Source: Verrucomicrobiota bacterium
GTDB lineage: Bacteria; Verrucomicrobiota; Verrucomicrobiia; Opitutales; UBA953
Assembly (NCBI GenBank): GCA_016871415.1
Contig: VHDL01000001.1
Location: 62,001 to 126,000 of the forward strand
Direction of reading: 5' to 3'
DNA length: 64,000 nucleotides
The position numbers and the translations under genes are program-made. This document shows, piece after piece, positions 22,045-30,786 of this stretch. Position 1 is the stretch's first letter. Every line of letters begins with the position of its first letter. The notes beneath the pieces were generated by a model. The model saw only the letters and a list, made by a program, of their open reading frames with translations. It searched no databases and was not told the origin of the DNA.

Positions 22045-22899
22045 TCATTCCGTGGCCGAGGGCGTGTCGAATTCTGAGCCGCTTTCGGCCGTGTCGCCGG
22101 CGTTCGGCCCTTCCGAATCGTCGGATTTCTCGCAGGCGATCTCCGCGAAGATCCCGTCCTGCGCCAGCTTCAGCCGTCCCAACCTGGCCAGCTCAAGGCA
22201 TGCGAGGAAGGTGGCCACGAGCTGGGCGACGGTCGGCTTGGACGGAAGCAGGGAAGTGAAGGCGAAGGACGTCTCCGTCCTAAGCCGATCGAGGATCATC
22301 TCCATGCGGTCCGCCACGGTAACGGTCTCCTGCGTCATGTCACCGGGCTGGATGCGTTCGGCCAGCCGGCGCAGCACGAGGTTGAAGGTGTTCCAAAGCT
22401 CGATGCGATCGGTCGGAGCCACCGGCCGGACGACGGCGTCCTCTCCCTGCGGCTGGTGAACGACGCGCGAAAGCAGGCCCAGCCGGTCGTCGATGAGGCC
22501 GCGCAAGATGGCGGCGGTCTCCTTGACGCGTTTGTACTGGATGAGCTGCTGCACGAGCGACCACCGCGGATCCTGTCCCTCGTCGGGCGACGGCACGTCC
22601 TCCTCTGGGCGGCTTTCCGCGGGGAGCAGCATGCGGCTCTTGATGTACATCAGGGTGGCCGCCATCACGAAGAAGTCCCCGGCCAGCTCGAGGTTGCCCT
22701 TCTCCTGGGTCCGCAGGATTTCGAGATACTGCCGCGTGACCGTCTCGATAGGGATGTCGTAGATGTCCACCTCGTTCTTCCGGATGAGGAACAGCAGCAG
22801 ATCCAGCGGGCCTTCGAAGATGTCGAGCCGGATGGGTAGGTCCGAGGGCGGCAGGATGCCGTCGGTGGGCAGGGGGGCGTCTGCGGGATCTTCGGCCAC
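22045..22899 (-). CDS. scpA: Segregation and condensation protein A
   Basis: This kleisin subunit of the SMC-ScpAB condensin has about 284 residues. The N-terminal motif FEGPLDLLLFLIRKNEVDIYDIPI is diagnostic, followed by LELAGDFFVMAATLMYIKSRMLLP. The C-terminal winged-helix part includes FLACLELARLGRLKLAQDG. The frame is open upstream into lptD, but a GTG at 22899, two bases after the lptD stop, gives a normal N-terminus and is the preferred start. scpB is not in the window. Coupling to lptD is likely positional rather than functional. Confidence 0.9.
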   Translation of the reverse strand: MAEDPADAPLPTDGILPPSDLPIRLDIFEGPLDLLLFLIRKNEVDIYDIPIETVTRQYLEILRTQEKGNLELAGDFFVMAATLMYIKSRMLLPAESRPEEDVPSPDEGQDPRWSLVQQLIQYKRVKETAAILRGLIDDRLGLLSRVVHQPQGEDAVVRPVAPTDRIELWNTFNLVLRRLAERIQPGDMTQETVTVADRMEMILDRLRTETSFAFTSLLPSKPTVAQLVATFLACLELARLGRLKLAQDGIFAEIACEKSDDSEGPNAGDTAESGSEFDTPSATE

Positions 22900-22901
22900 G
22901 G

Positions 22902-25043
22902 TCAGAATCTGAACAGACGGAACTCCATGTAGAAGCCCAGATTTCTCGGCTCCCGGGGGTCCAAGAACCTCTCCAGTCCGTATTCTATCATCCACGTGTT
23001 TCCGACCGACTGCTGCAGGCGCAGCCATTGGCCGATGTTACGTCCGGACCGGACATCATAGAGGCTCGTGCCGGAGAGGATGAAGACGGAGTTCAGCCTC
23101 ACGGTCGCATTGGCGGCCAGCTGCTTGGTCGGATTCAGACGGTTGAATTCGATCCAGTTGACTTCCGCCGACCAGAGGTCGCCGGACTTCACCCTAACGC
23201 TCTGGATGGATTCGAGGGGGGCTCCGCCTCCGTTGGGCAGGCGTTGCGCGGAATCGAGCGCCAGCCAGTCGATGGGCGTCCAGAGCAAGCGCGCGTGGAA
23301 GTCGCCTCGGCCGTCCTCCTGCTCGGTGGGCCCGTCCCGCCAGTCGGTGAAGAAGTCAGCCCTGAGCAGATCGCGGGAACCCCCGTTCTCCGAACGGGTG
23401 GCCAGGGTGTTGCGGACGCCCATCCGCATGGACTGCGTGTCCCTCGTTGTGGCGGCGTCGAGACGGTCGGCTAGGTCCAGCTCTTCAAGGATGTTGACTG
23501 CGACGGCGCGTTCCGCGGGCGGCGCGGTCCCCAGCTTCTGATCGGCCCCCGGCATGGCCCTGTAGTGGATGAAGGGCCTCATGGAGTGCCGTAGTCCGTC
23601 CACTTTCCATCCTTCTGAGCGGGCTTCCCACTGTCCGGTCACGAGGCCTTCGAGGTCGAAGCCCGCCTGGCCGATCGCCTTGGAGGAAGGCCCGGATCCG
23701 TTGAGTCCGTCGCTCCACGACGTCAGTCGCGCTCCGGCGACCGGCCGGAAGGTGAGCCAGTCCTGCACTTGGATCGGGTAAGCCAGGCCGTAGTAGCCGT
23801 CGACTCTGGCCGAGCTCCATGAGCCATTGTGCAATGTCTGCTGCTGGTAGGCGGGCAGGGGTAGTTCGGTCGAAGGGCGTTCGGTGAGGTAGGCGAAGGT
23901 CAGGAAGGAGCGGCTCTGCAGTCCGTCCCGTCCGAACGCCGAGGTGGGCATGTCCAGTCTCAGTTCGGGGAGTTTCTGCACGACGTCCTGGTAGTCATCC
24001 ACCTTGGCGACGAAGCCGGCCGAGGCGTAGCCGGATTCGAATTGTCCCGTCGCCTCGAGGTTGGCCCGGGGCCGTCCCGAACGGTTCACGAGGTGCGGCC
24101 GCACGTCGCGCAGCATGAGGGGGTCGCTCTGGGCGTAGAGCTGGCCGGCGACGTCCACGCCTCCCTCCGTCCGCCCGGCGACGTCTCCGTAGAAGAAGTG
24201 CCGGTCGGAGCCGATGGGACGTCCGTAGTAGTCCGCCGGCAGCCCGGACTTTTCGTCCATGAATCCGCCTTCGATCTCGGCCAGCCAGCCTTTGCCGGTC
24301 CTGGTCCGTCCGTTGTCGTAACGCAGCGCCGGTCCCACCATCAGGCCCGATTCGCCATAGTAGTCCAGGACCGGGCCCGCCCACAGGTTCTCCGCCTGCT
24401 TCGCCATCACAGTCGAGCGCACGAACATACCCTGCACGTCCGTGTTGCCTGTCCGGATGTAGATGTCGTAAGGGAATTCGCGGTAGCCTTTCTGGGAGTA
24501 TGCCGGGAGATGGGCAAAAGGCGCGCCGGCGACGAATCCCGTCGCTGACCTGAGGCTTAGTCGGTCTGTCTTTGCGACATAGTCTAGTTCCTGCACGCTC
24601 AGGTGCATGCCGTCCGGGTGGGGCTCGTTGAACCAGGCGCGTAGTCCGCGCATCGAGCGGTCCTGCCCGCGGATGGTCAGTTCATCGGCGGTGAAATGCA
24701 CCGGGGCGCGGCCGAAGCGCACATTGCGGGCCACGATCAGGTCCTTGCGTCGGTCGATGTCAATCGACTGGCTGAAGATACGGTATTCACCGCTGGAGTA
24801 GACCACGTTACCCTCGGCATGGATGACGCCGTTGGCCAGGTCGGCCCTGACCGACTTCGCCCAGAGCGACGTCGTGCCGGACCGCACCACCGCGTTCTTC
24901 ACGGTGAGCACACGGCCATTCTGGGAATAGACGGGGTCGTCACCCTCGATGAGAGGGGCTCCGGCCGGGGGCGTCGCCTGCCCATGCGCGACGAGCGGCG
25001 CGGCCAGGGCGGTCACGAGGGACCAGAGGCGATTTCCAGGCAT
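22902..25043 (-). CDS. lptD: LptD-like outer-membrane LPS assembly protein
   Basis: The protein has 713 residues. An N-terminal signal peptide (about 1-21, ending AHGQA) is followed by an OstA/LptA-like beta-jellyroll domain with repeated strands (VLTVKNAVVRSGTTSLWAKSV, GVIHAEGNVVYSSGEYRIFS). A long C-terminal region of alternating aromatic strands, ending in FYMEFRLFRF with a terminal Phe, is typical of outer-membrane barrels. This indicates the LPS translocon subunit LptD and therefore an LPS-bearing envelope. Sequence divergence from proteobacterial LptD is high, so it could be another member of the same superfamily. scpA follows two bases after the stop. Confidence 0.78.
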   Translation of the reverse strand: MPGNRLWSLVTALAAPLVAHGQATPPAGAPLIEGDDPVYSQNGRVLTVKNAVVRSGTTSLWAKSVRADLANGVIHAEGNVVYSSGEYRIFSQSIDIDRRKDLIVARNVRFGRAPVHFTADELTIRGQDRSMRGLRAWFNEPHPDGMHLSVQELDYVAKTDRLSLRSATGFVAGAPFAHLPAYSQKGYREFPYDIYIRTGNTDVQGMFVRSTVMAKQAENLWAGPVLDYYGESGLMVGPALRYDNGRTRTGKGWLAEIEGGFMDEKSGLPADYYGRPIGSDRHFFYGDVAGRTEGGVDVAGQLYAQSDPLMLRDVRPHLVNRSGRPRANLEATGQFESGYASAGFVAKVDDYQDVVQKLPELRLDMPTSAFGRDGLQSRSFLTFAYLTERPSTELPLPAYQQQTLHNGSWSSARVDGYYGLAYPIQVQDWLTFRPVAGARLTSWSDGLNGSGPSSKAIGQAGFDLEGLVTGQWEARSEGWKVDGLRHSMRPFIHYRAMPGADQKLGTAPPAERAVAVNILEELDLADRLDAATTRDTQSMRMGVRNTLATRSENGGSRDLLRADFFTDWRDGPTEQEDGRGDFHARLLWTPIDWLALDSAQRLPNGGGAPLESIQSVRVKSGDLWSAEVNWIEFNRLNPTKQLAANATVRLNSVFILSGTSLYDVRSGRNIGQWLRLQQSVGNTWMIEYGLERFLDPREPRNLGFYMEFRLFRF

Positions 25044-25133
25044 CCAAGGAGCGTTGAGGGTCCGGCCTTCGCCTCAAGGTTTTTTCGGGTAATGAGCGCT
25101 TGCGGACGCGCCGTCGGCGTGGAATCTCCCGTC

Positions 25134-27455
25134 ATGCTTCTCCGTCCTGCGGAATTGGTCGCTCTGGCCGAAGGAACGGAGGCCGAACCCCACCGTCTGC
25201 TGGGTCTGCACCGGTCTCCGTCGGGAGGTGCCGTGGTCCGAGCGCTGCTCCCAGGGGCTTCCGCTTGCGAGTTGCTCCGAGACGGGGCCGCCCCCGTCAG
25301 GCTGGTCCGCCTCGGGTCCACGGATGTCTTCGAGAGGGAGGTTCCTACGCCTCCTCCCTTCGGTTACGCCCTGCGCACGGTCTATCCCGACGGAGCCACG
25401 CACCGTTTCCAGGATCCTTACCGCTTCCTACCCACGATTTCAGAGGAGCATCTCTACTTAATCGGCAAGGGCGATGATCACGGCGTCCATCATCGGCTGG
25501 GATCCCACCTGCGGGAGATGGACGGCGTCGCCGGCGTCGCCTTTGCGGTCTGGGCTCCCAGTGCCCGCCGGGTCTCTGTGGTGGGTGACCATAATTTCTG
25601 GAACGGCCGCGCCCACCCGATGAGGCGTCTCGGCGCCTCGGGCGTCTGGGAGCTGTTCGTCCCGGGCCTCAAGGCGGGCGCACGTTACAAGTACGAGGTC
25701 GTCGGGCCTCACGACGCCACGCCGTTCCTCAAGACGGATCCGTATGCGCTGCACTTTGAGCCCGCGCCGAACCACGCCGCCATCGTGACCGATCTTTCCG
25801 GCTTCGTGTGGAATGACGCCGAGTGGATGAAGTCCCGCGCGCGGGCCGACCTGCGGAGGCGCCCGATGTCGGTCTACGAGGTGCACCTCGGCTCCTGGCG
25901 CCGCGTGCCCGAGGAGGGAGGCCGCATGCTTGGCTACCGGGAACTGGGCGCCCAGCTGGCCGAATACTGCGTGCGGACGGGCTTCACGCACGTCGAGCTG
26001 ATGCCGCCCTCGGAGCATCCCTTCGACGGCTCCTGGGGCTACCAGGTCACGGGCTTCTTCGCCCCGACGCAACGATTCGGTTCGCCGCTCGACTTCATGG
26101 CCATGGTTGACGCACTCCACCGCGCCGGGGTCGGCGTGATCATCGACTGGGTGCCCGCCCACTTCCCGCGCGACTTCTTCGCGCTGGCCCGCTTCGACGG
26201 CACGCACCTCTACGAGCACGCCGACCCTCGCCTCGGCGAGCATCAGGACTGGGGCACGCTCATCTTTAATTACGGCCGGCATGAGGTGCGCGGCTTCCTC
26301 GCCGCCTCGGCGCTCTCATGGCTCGACCGGTTCCATGTGGACGGACTCCGCGTCGATGCGGTCGCCTCGATGCTCTACCTCGACTACTCCCGCAAGGTCG
26401 GGGAATGGATTCCGAACCGCCATGGCGGTCGGGAGAACATCGAGGCGATCGAGTTCCTCCGGCACGTGAACTCCCTCGTTCACCTCTACCATCCGGGCGC
26501 GGTGACCGTGGCCGAGGAGTCGACGTCCTTCCCCGGGGTGACGCGCTCGGTCGCCGAGGGCGGCCTCGGCTTCGACTTCAAGTGGAACATGGGTTGGATG
26601 CACGACACGCTCCACTACTTCCGCCAGGACCCGCTGTTCCGCAAGCATCACCACGACAAGCTGACCTTCGGCATGCTCTACCAGGGGTCGGAGTCCTTCA
26701 TGCAGGCGTTCTCGCACGACGAGGTGGTTCACGGAAAGGGGTCGCTCATCAACAAGATGGGCGGGGCCGATGACCGTCTTAAGGCCGCCGACCTGCGCTG
26801 CCTGCTCGCCCTGCAATGGGCCTGGCCGGGCAAGAAGACGCTCTTCATGGGCTGCGAATTCGGCCAGTTCGCCGAATGGAGGCACGACCAGTCCCTCGAC
26901 TGGCACCTGCTCGACGCCCCAATCCACGCCGGCCTGCAGCGGCTGGCGGCGGACCTCAACCGTCTCTATGTCGGAGACCCCGCCGTCGCCGCCGAGGACG
27001 GCAGCGCGTCCGGCTTCTCCTGGATCGAGGCGGACGACCGGGAGAACAGCGTCCTGGCTTTTGAGAGACGCGGTCATGGCGCAAGCTGGGCGGTGGTGGG
27101 CAATTTCACGCCCGTCGAACGCACCTACCGGCTGGGCGTGCCCTTCATCGGTCGCTGGGAAGAGGCGCTCAACACCGATTCAGCCCACTATTCCGGCGAG
27201 GGGATGGGCAATCTTGGAGGGGTCGAGGCCGATCCGATTCCCTCGCACGGGCGGCCTCATTCCATCGAGGTCCGTCTGCCCGGACGCTCGGTTCTGATTT
27301 TCCGCCACCCCGCACGCGTTCCTCAGCCGCACTCAGTCGCACCTGCAGTCGCATCCGAAACTTCTGCCGTTCTGGTCAAGGCGACCGCGAAGGAGACGAA
27401 ATCCAAGCCGGCCAAGTCCAAGCCGGCCGGTAAGCCCGCTTCCCGCCGCCGATGA
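25134..27455 (+). CDS. glgB: 1,4-alpha-glucan branching enzyme
   Basis: This glycogen branching enzyme has about 773 residues. The N-terminal region (PHRLLGLHRSPSGG) and a CBM48 domain (FAVWAPSARRVSVVGDHNFWNG) precede the GH13 barrel. Catalytic regions are VIIDWVPAHF, DGLRVDAVASMLYLDYSR (nucleophile Asp), VTVAEESTSFPGVT (acid/base Glu) and FSHDEVVHGKGSL (stabilising Asp). It ends in an added tail of about 25 residues rich in Lys, Ala, Pro and Ser. ATG 25134 is preferred over an upstream ATG at 25092 from family N-termini. A TPR gene overlaps its stop by four bases. Confidence 0.95.
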   Translation: MLLRPAELVALAEGTEAEPHRLLGLHRSPSGGAVVRALLPGASACELLRDGAAPVRLVRLGSTDVFEREVPTPPPFGYALRTVYPDGATHRFQDPYRFLPTISEEHLYLIGKGDDHGVHHRLGSHLREMDGVAGVAFAVWAPSARRVSVVGDHNFWNGRAHPMRRLGASGVWELFVPGLKAGARYKYEVVGPHDATPFLKTDPYALHFEPAPNHAAIVTDLSGFVWNDAEWMKSRARADLRRRPMSVYEVHLGSWRRVPEEGGRMLGYRELGAQLAEYCVRTGFTHVELMPPSEHPFDGSWGYQVTGFFAPTQRFGSPLDFMAMVDALHRAGVGVIIDWVPAHFPRDFFALARFDGTHLYEHADPRLGEHQDWGTLIFNYGRHEVRGFLAASALSWLDRFHVDGLRVDAVASMLYLDYSRKVGEWIPNRHGGRENIEAIEFLRHVNSLVHLYHPGAVTVAEESTSFPGVTRSVAEGGLGFDFKWNMGWMHDTLHYFRQDPLFRKHHHDKLTFGMLYQGSESFMQAFSHDEVVHGKGSLINKMGGADDRLKAADLRCLLALQWAWPGKKTLFMGCEFGQFAEWRHDQSLDWHLLDAPIHAGLQRLAADLNRLYVGDPAVAAEDGSASGFSWIEADDRENSVLAFERRGHGASWAVVGNFTPVERTYRLGVPFIGRWEEALNTDSAHYSGEGMGNLGGVEADPIPSHGRPHSIEVRLPGRSVLIFRHPARVPQPHSVAPAVASETSAVLVKATAKETKSKPAKSKPAGKPASRRR

Positions 27456-27760
27456 GCTCACGCGCGGATGCGTTCCGCCAGCGCGTCGCGGACGACCCCG
27501 CCAACCCGCTCTTCCGATTCTCCCTCGGACAGGCATTGCTGGCCGAAGGACGCCCCGCAGAGGCCGTCAAGCACCTGCGACTGGCCGCCGGCTCCAAGGC
27601 GGACTGGATGGCACCGCGCATCCTGCTGGGGAGGGCCTTGCTCGCGACAGGCCTCAAGGATGAGGCCAGGACGTCGCTGGAGGACGCCCTGCGTCTGGCC
27701 GTGGCGCAGGGCCATGAGGAGCCCGAAGCGGAGCTCCGCAGACTCCTCGCGTTGCTCTGA
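27452..27760 (+). CDS. Small tetratricopeptide-repeat protein
   Basis: This 102-residue helical protein fits about two TPR-like units: NPLFRFSLGQALLAEGRPAEAVKHLRLA and APRILLGRALLATGLKDEARTSLEDAL show the Gly-Ala-Pro spacing of the repeat. There is no signal peptide. The ATG lies inside the glgB stop (ATGA overlap), so it is translationally coupled to the branching enzyme. The function is unknown; a role as a small scaffold is a guess. It abuts the convergent sulfatase gene with no gap. Confidence 0.75.
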   Translation: MSSRADAFRQRVADDPANPLFRFSLGQALLAEGRPAEAVKHLRLAAGSKADWMAPRILLGRALLATGLKDEARTSLEDALRLAVAQGHEEPEAELRRLLALL

Positions 27761-29590
27761 TCAGTCGACGCGCTCGAGCATCACCCGGCGCAGGTCCATC
27801 ACGGCGTTCTTGACCTTCTTCACCGGACGGACTTTCAGCGTGTTCGTGCCGGCGGCCAGGGTCAGCCGGCCGACCTCGCGGGGAATGAAGCGCTGGAAGT
27901 GCCCGGTCTCCTCGACGGTGAATTCCAATGACGACGCTCCGCAGTCGAGGGCCACGGTCGAACCGCCCTGGTCCTTGCCGCAGCCCTGCAGCACCGTCAC
28001 GCGGTAGTTGCCGGCTGCCGGGGTGTCGAAGGTCCAGGAGGCGGTGTCGGCGGCGTTCACCCAGAAGCCGAGGGTGTCCTTGTGGGGCGGCTCCTCATAC
28101 TTGAGCTTCTCGCCCGAGACCTTGGCGTCGCGTGCCTCAAGGTGGATCAGGGCGTTGGAGCCCAGCTTGGAAGCGTCATTCATGGCCTTGCGCCAGTCGG
28201 CGAGGAGCGGGCGCATGGCTTCCGACTTCGGCAGGGCCCGCAGCCGGGTGACGTCGGTGCGGACGAAGCACTCTTCCCAGGCGGCGCGGCTGAAATCTGG
28301 ATTAGCGCGCATGCCCTCGGCACCCACTGAGCGGCGCCAGGCCTCGAGTTCGCCACGCATCGTCGCGACGCGGGCCGGTTCCTCCGCCGCAAGGTCCTTG
28401 GTCTCGGAAGGGTCCCTGGAGAGGTCGAAGAGTTCGAGCGATCCGTCCTCGTAGTGCTCGATGAGCTTCCAGGATCCCGCGCGCACCACGCCCCCCGGGC
28501 GACCGCCTTGGTTCATGTAGTGCGGCTGATGCCAGAACAGGGGGCGGTTGAGGGATTTCTTTTCAAAGAGCACCGGGGAAAGGTCGTTGAAGTCGAGCAC
28601 GGCCGGCGCGGGCGTGCCGGTCAGGGAGCAGATGGTCGGCACGAGGTCACCCAGTAAGACCGGCTCGGAAATCTCACCCGGCGTGAGACGCGCGGGATAG
28701 CGGACGATCAGGGGCGTACGGATGCCGCCCTCATAGAGGAAGCCTTTGCCCGCGCGCGAAGGCGCGTTGTAGGTCGCAGGCGACTCCTTGAGCTCCGAGA
28801 TGTGCACGCCGCCGTTATCGGAGGCGAAGGCGACCAGCGTGTTCTTCGCCAGACCGTTGCGCTCGAGCGCGGCGAGGATCCGCCCGCAGGCCTCGTCGAG
28901 CGATTCGATCAGCGCGGCGTAGGTGGGATGGAATGCGTCGGCCTTCGCCGCGACGGCCTTGGCTGGGGCGAAGAGCGGGATGTGCGGGTTGTCGAACCCG
29001 ACGTAGAGCAGGAAGGGCTTGTCCTTGTTGCGTTCGATGAACTTCACCCCGTAGTCGGCCTGGCCGAGCTCGCCCTTGCCCCCTTGCGGCGATTCGGCCC
29101 CGGCATTAGCCCGCCCCGGGAAGTATTCGTCAAACCCGCGGTCCGTGGGCTGGTGTCCCTTGCCGCCCAGATGCCACTTGCCGACGGCCGCCGTCGCATA
29201 GCCCCTCGGCTTGAGGAGTTCGGCCAGCGTCTTCGCCTCAGCCGGCAGCTGTAGGTTGATCTTGGCGGCGAGCAGGCGATGCGAGGCGCGGTCGGAGCGG
29301 CCGTTGAGGAAGGTGGTGATCTTGACGCGCGCGGGGCTCTGTCCGGTCAGGATGGCGGCGCGGGAGGGCGAGCAGACCGAGGCGGCCGCGTAGGCCTGCG
29401 TGAATCGTGCGCCTTCCGCCGCCAGCCGGTCGAGGTTGGGCGTGCGCTGGTCCTTGCGGCCGAAGCAGCCTAGGTCGTTGATGCCGAGGTCGTCCGCGAA
29501 GAGGATGACGATGTTCGGCGTCGACTGCGCCGAGAGTGAGGCGAACAGCAGGAACGCGAGCGCAGTCAGGCCGGAGAAGGGTCGGGGCAT
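27761..29590 (-). CDS. Secreted sulfatase (arylsulfatase A-like, S1 family)
   Basis: This 609-residue protein has a signal peptide (about 1-22). The metal-binding start NIVILFADDLGINDLGCFG and the formylglycine motif CSPSRAAILTG (Cys73, converted by an anaerobic or aerobic maturase) are both present. GKWHLGG and DNGGVHISELKES are further sulfatase signatures. After the catalytic domain a C-terminal region of about 110 residues (SWTFDTPAAGNYRVTVLQGCGKD onward) looks like a carbohydrate-binding beta-sandwich. It should remove sulfate esters from a glycan in the periplasm or outside the cell; the substrate cannot be told from sequence. The maturase is not in this window. Confidence 0.92.
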   Translation of the reverse strand: MPRPFSGLTALAFLLFASLSAQSTPNIVILFADDLGINDLGCFGRKDQRTPNLDRLAAEGARFTQAYAAASVCSPSRAAILTGQSPARVKITTFLNGRSDRASHRLLAAKINLQLPAEAKTLAELLKPRGYATAAVGKWHLGGKGHQPTDRGFDEYFPGRANAGAESPQGGKGELGQADYGVKFIERNKDKPFLLYVGFDNPHIPLFAPAKAVAAKADAFHPTYAALIESLDEACGRILAALERNGLAKNTLVAFASDNGGVHISELKESPATYNAPSRAGKGFLYEGGIRTPLIVRYPARLTPGEISEPVLLGDLVPTICSLTGTPAPAVLDFNDLSPVLFEKKSLNRPLFWHQPHYMNQGGRPGGVVRAGSWKLIEHYEDGSLELFDLSRDPSETKDLAAEEPARVATMRGELEAWRRSVGAEGMRANPDFSRAAWEECFVRTDVTRLRALPKSEAMRPLLADWRKAMNDASKLGSNALIHLEARDAKVSGEKLKYEEPPHKDTLGFWVNAADTASWTFDTPAAGNYRVTVLQGCGKDQGGSTVALDCGASSLEFTVEETGHFQRFIPREVGRLTLAAGTNTLKVRPVKKVKNAVMDLRRVMLERVD

Positions 29591-29650
29591 GGGCTCTTTT
29601 TAACGTCGGCCCGCATTGTGCAAAGAGAAAACCCCGGTTCCGTCCCCTTC

Positions 29651-30082
29651 ATGGACGCTCATTTGTTGAAGATAGTCTTGGCCTGCGTCGACGTCTCCAT
29701 GGCCGCCGTGTCTTGGCTCATCCTGCTGTGCACTTATCCGGACTTCGCCCGCTGGCGTCCGGAGGGATTTGCCGCGGCCCACGACGCTTACACGCGGAGG
29801 GTGGGGCGGATCGTCGGTCCGTTGCTCATCCTCCAGCTACTCGGGCACCTCTGGGCGGCGTCCGTGGGCAACTGGTTCGGATTGGTGCTGGTGGCGGCCT
29901 GCTGGGCCCTGACCGCCCTGTGGTCCGTGCCCTGCCATCGGCGCCTGCGTGACGAAGGTCCGGATTCCGAGGGCTTGGCCTCACTGGTGAGGTCCCATGC
30001 CTGGCGTACCGTGCTCTGGACCCTGCTGGCGTTGCTTTCAGTCGTTGGTGCGGCGGACCTGACCGGTCTTGGCTCAGGATGA
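29651..30082 (+). CDS. Small integral membrane protein, unknown function
   Basis: This 143-residue protein was not recognised. About four hydrophobic helices are visible: LLKIVLACVDVSMAAVSWLILL near residues 5-26, VGRIVGPLLILQLLGHLWAA, WFGLVLVAACWALTALWSV and VLWTLLALLSVVGAADL. The motif YPDFARWRPEGFAAAHDAYTRRV in the first loop is distinctive and resembles a widespread family of small four-helix membrane proteins. ATG 29651 is preferred over an upstream frame extension. Its last codons overlap the start of the barrel remnant at 30079. Confidence 0.7.
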   Translation: MDAHLLKIVLACVDVSMAAVSWLILLCTYPDFARWRPEGFAAAHDAYTRRVGRIVGPLLILQLLGHLWAASVGNWFGLVLVAACWALTALWSVPCHRRLRDEGPDSEGLASLVRSHAWRTVLWTLLALLSVVGAADLTGLGSG

Positions 30083-30708
30083 CCGACGATTCACGCCCTG
30101 GCGGAAGGCGCGTCGACTCGCCGGGCGTGCGGGCCTTCGGTGACATCGTCGGAACGGATTTCGACTACGACGTCTCATTCACCCTGCAGCACGGACATGA
30201 CGGAGGGGTGCCGATCCGGGCGCATGCCTTTACCGCTGAAGCGGGTTGGCGGGCCCGCGATTCCTGGGATTCGCGGCTCGGTCTGTTTCCGGGCGTCGCG
30301 ACGGGCGATGACAGTCCGACCGACGGCCGATTAAGCCGTTTCGAAAAGTTCTTCGGGTTCGGACGGCCTTGGTCCGCCAGCGATTACATCGTCAACGAGA
30401 ACATCGTCACTCTGAGGCCTCGCTGGGAGGCCAGGCGTTCTGCCGTGCTGAGGTTCGACGTCGGATGGTCGTCCCACTGGCTTGAGTCTTCGACCGACAG
30501 GTTTTCGGCGCATCCCTGCAGGAAGCCACGGGGGCTTCGGGCAGCCATCCCGGTGACGAAGTTGAATTCCGGATCCGCTGGACCCTTGAAGCAGGATGAC
30601 CGTGACATTCGGGTTTTTTCAATTCAACTGCGTGGGTTCGTTCGCTCGCTGGCCGGAAGAGGCGACACCGACTTTGCATATTTGGAGGCCCTATTGGGCG
30701 CTTTTTGA
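30079..30708 (+). pseudogene. C-terminal remnant of an alginate-export-type outer-membrane barrel, frameshifted
   Basis: The open frame gives 209 residues with no signal peptide. Its first 120 or so resemble the C-terminal half of alginate-export-family barrels: TDFDYDVSFTLQHGHDG, AHAFTAEAGWR, LGLFPGVATGDDSPTDGRLSRFEKFFGFGRPWSASDYIVNENI. After STDRFSA the frame turns basic and unlike a barrel. The +1 frame there reads FGASLQEATGASG then DEVEFRIRWTLEAG, as expected for this family, up to a stop near 30599. The original frame then recovers a family-like end, GFVRSLAGRGDTDFAYLEALL. At least two frameshifts and the missing N-terminus point to a decayed gene. Confidence 0.7.
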
Positions 30709-30721
30709 CGGTAGAAGAGAC

Positions 30722-30750
30722 TTGCAAAGGCCAGCGGCTTATCATTTAAT
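30722..30750 (+). promoter_or_regulatory. Predicted sigma-70 promoter for the ABC transporter operon
   Basis: TTGCAA, a 17-base spacer and TTTAAT match a sigma-70 -35/-10 pair reasonably well. It lies in an AT-rich patch (30735-30790) just upstream of the binding-protein gene. Confidence 0.5.
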
Positions 30751-30786
30751 CATTACTAATCTTATCAACTTTAAAGCCTTTTCGTT

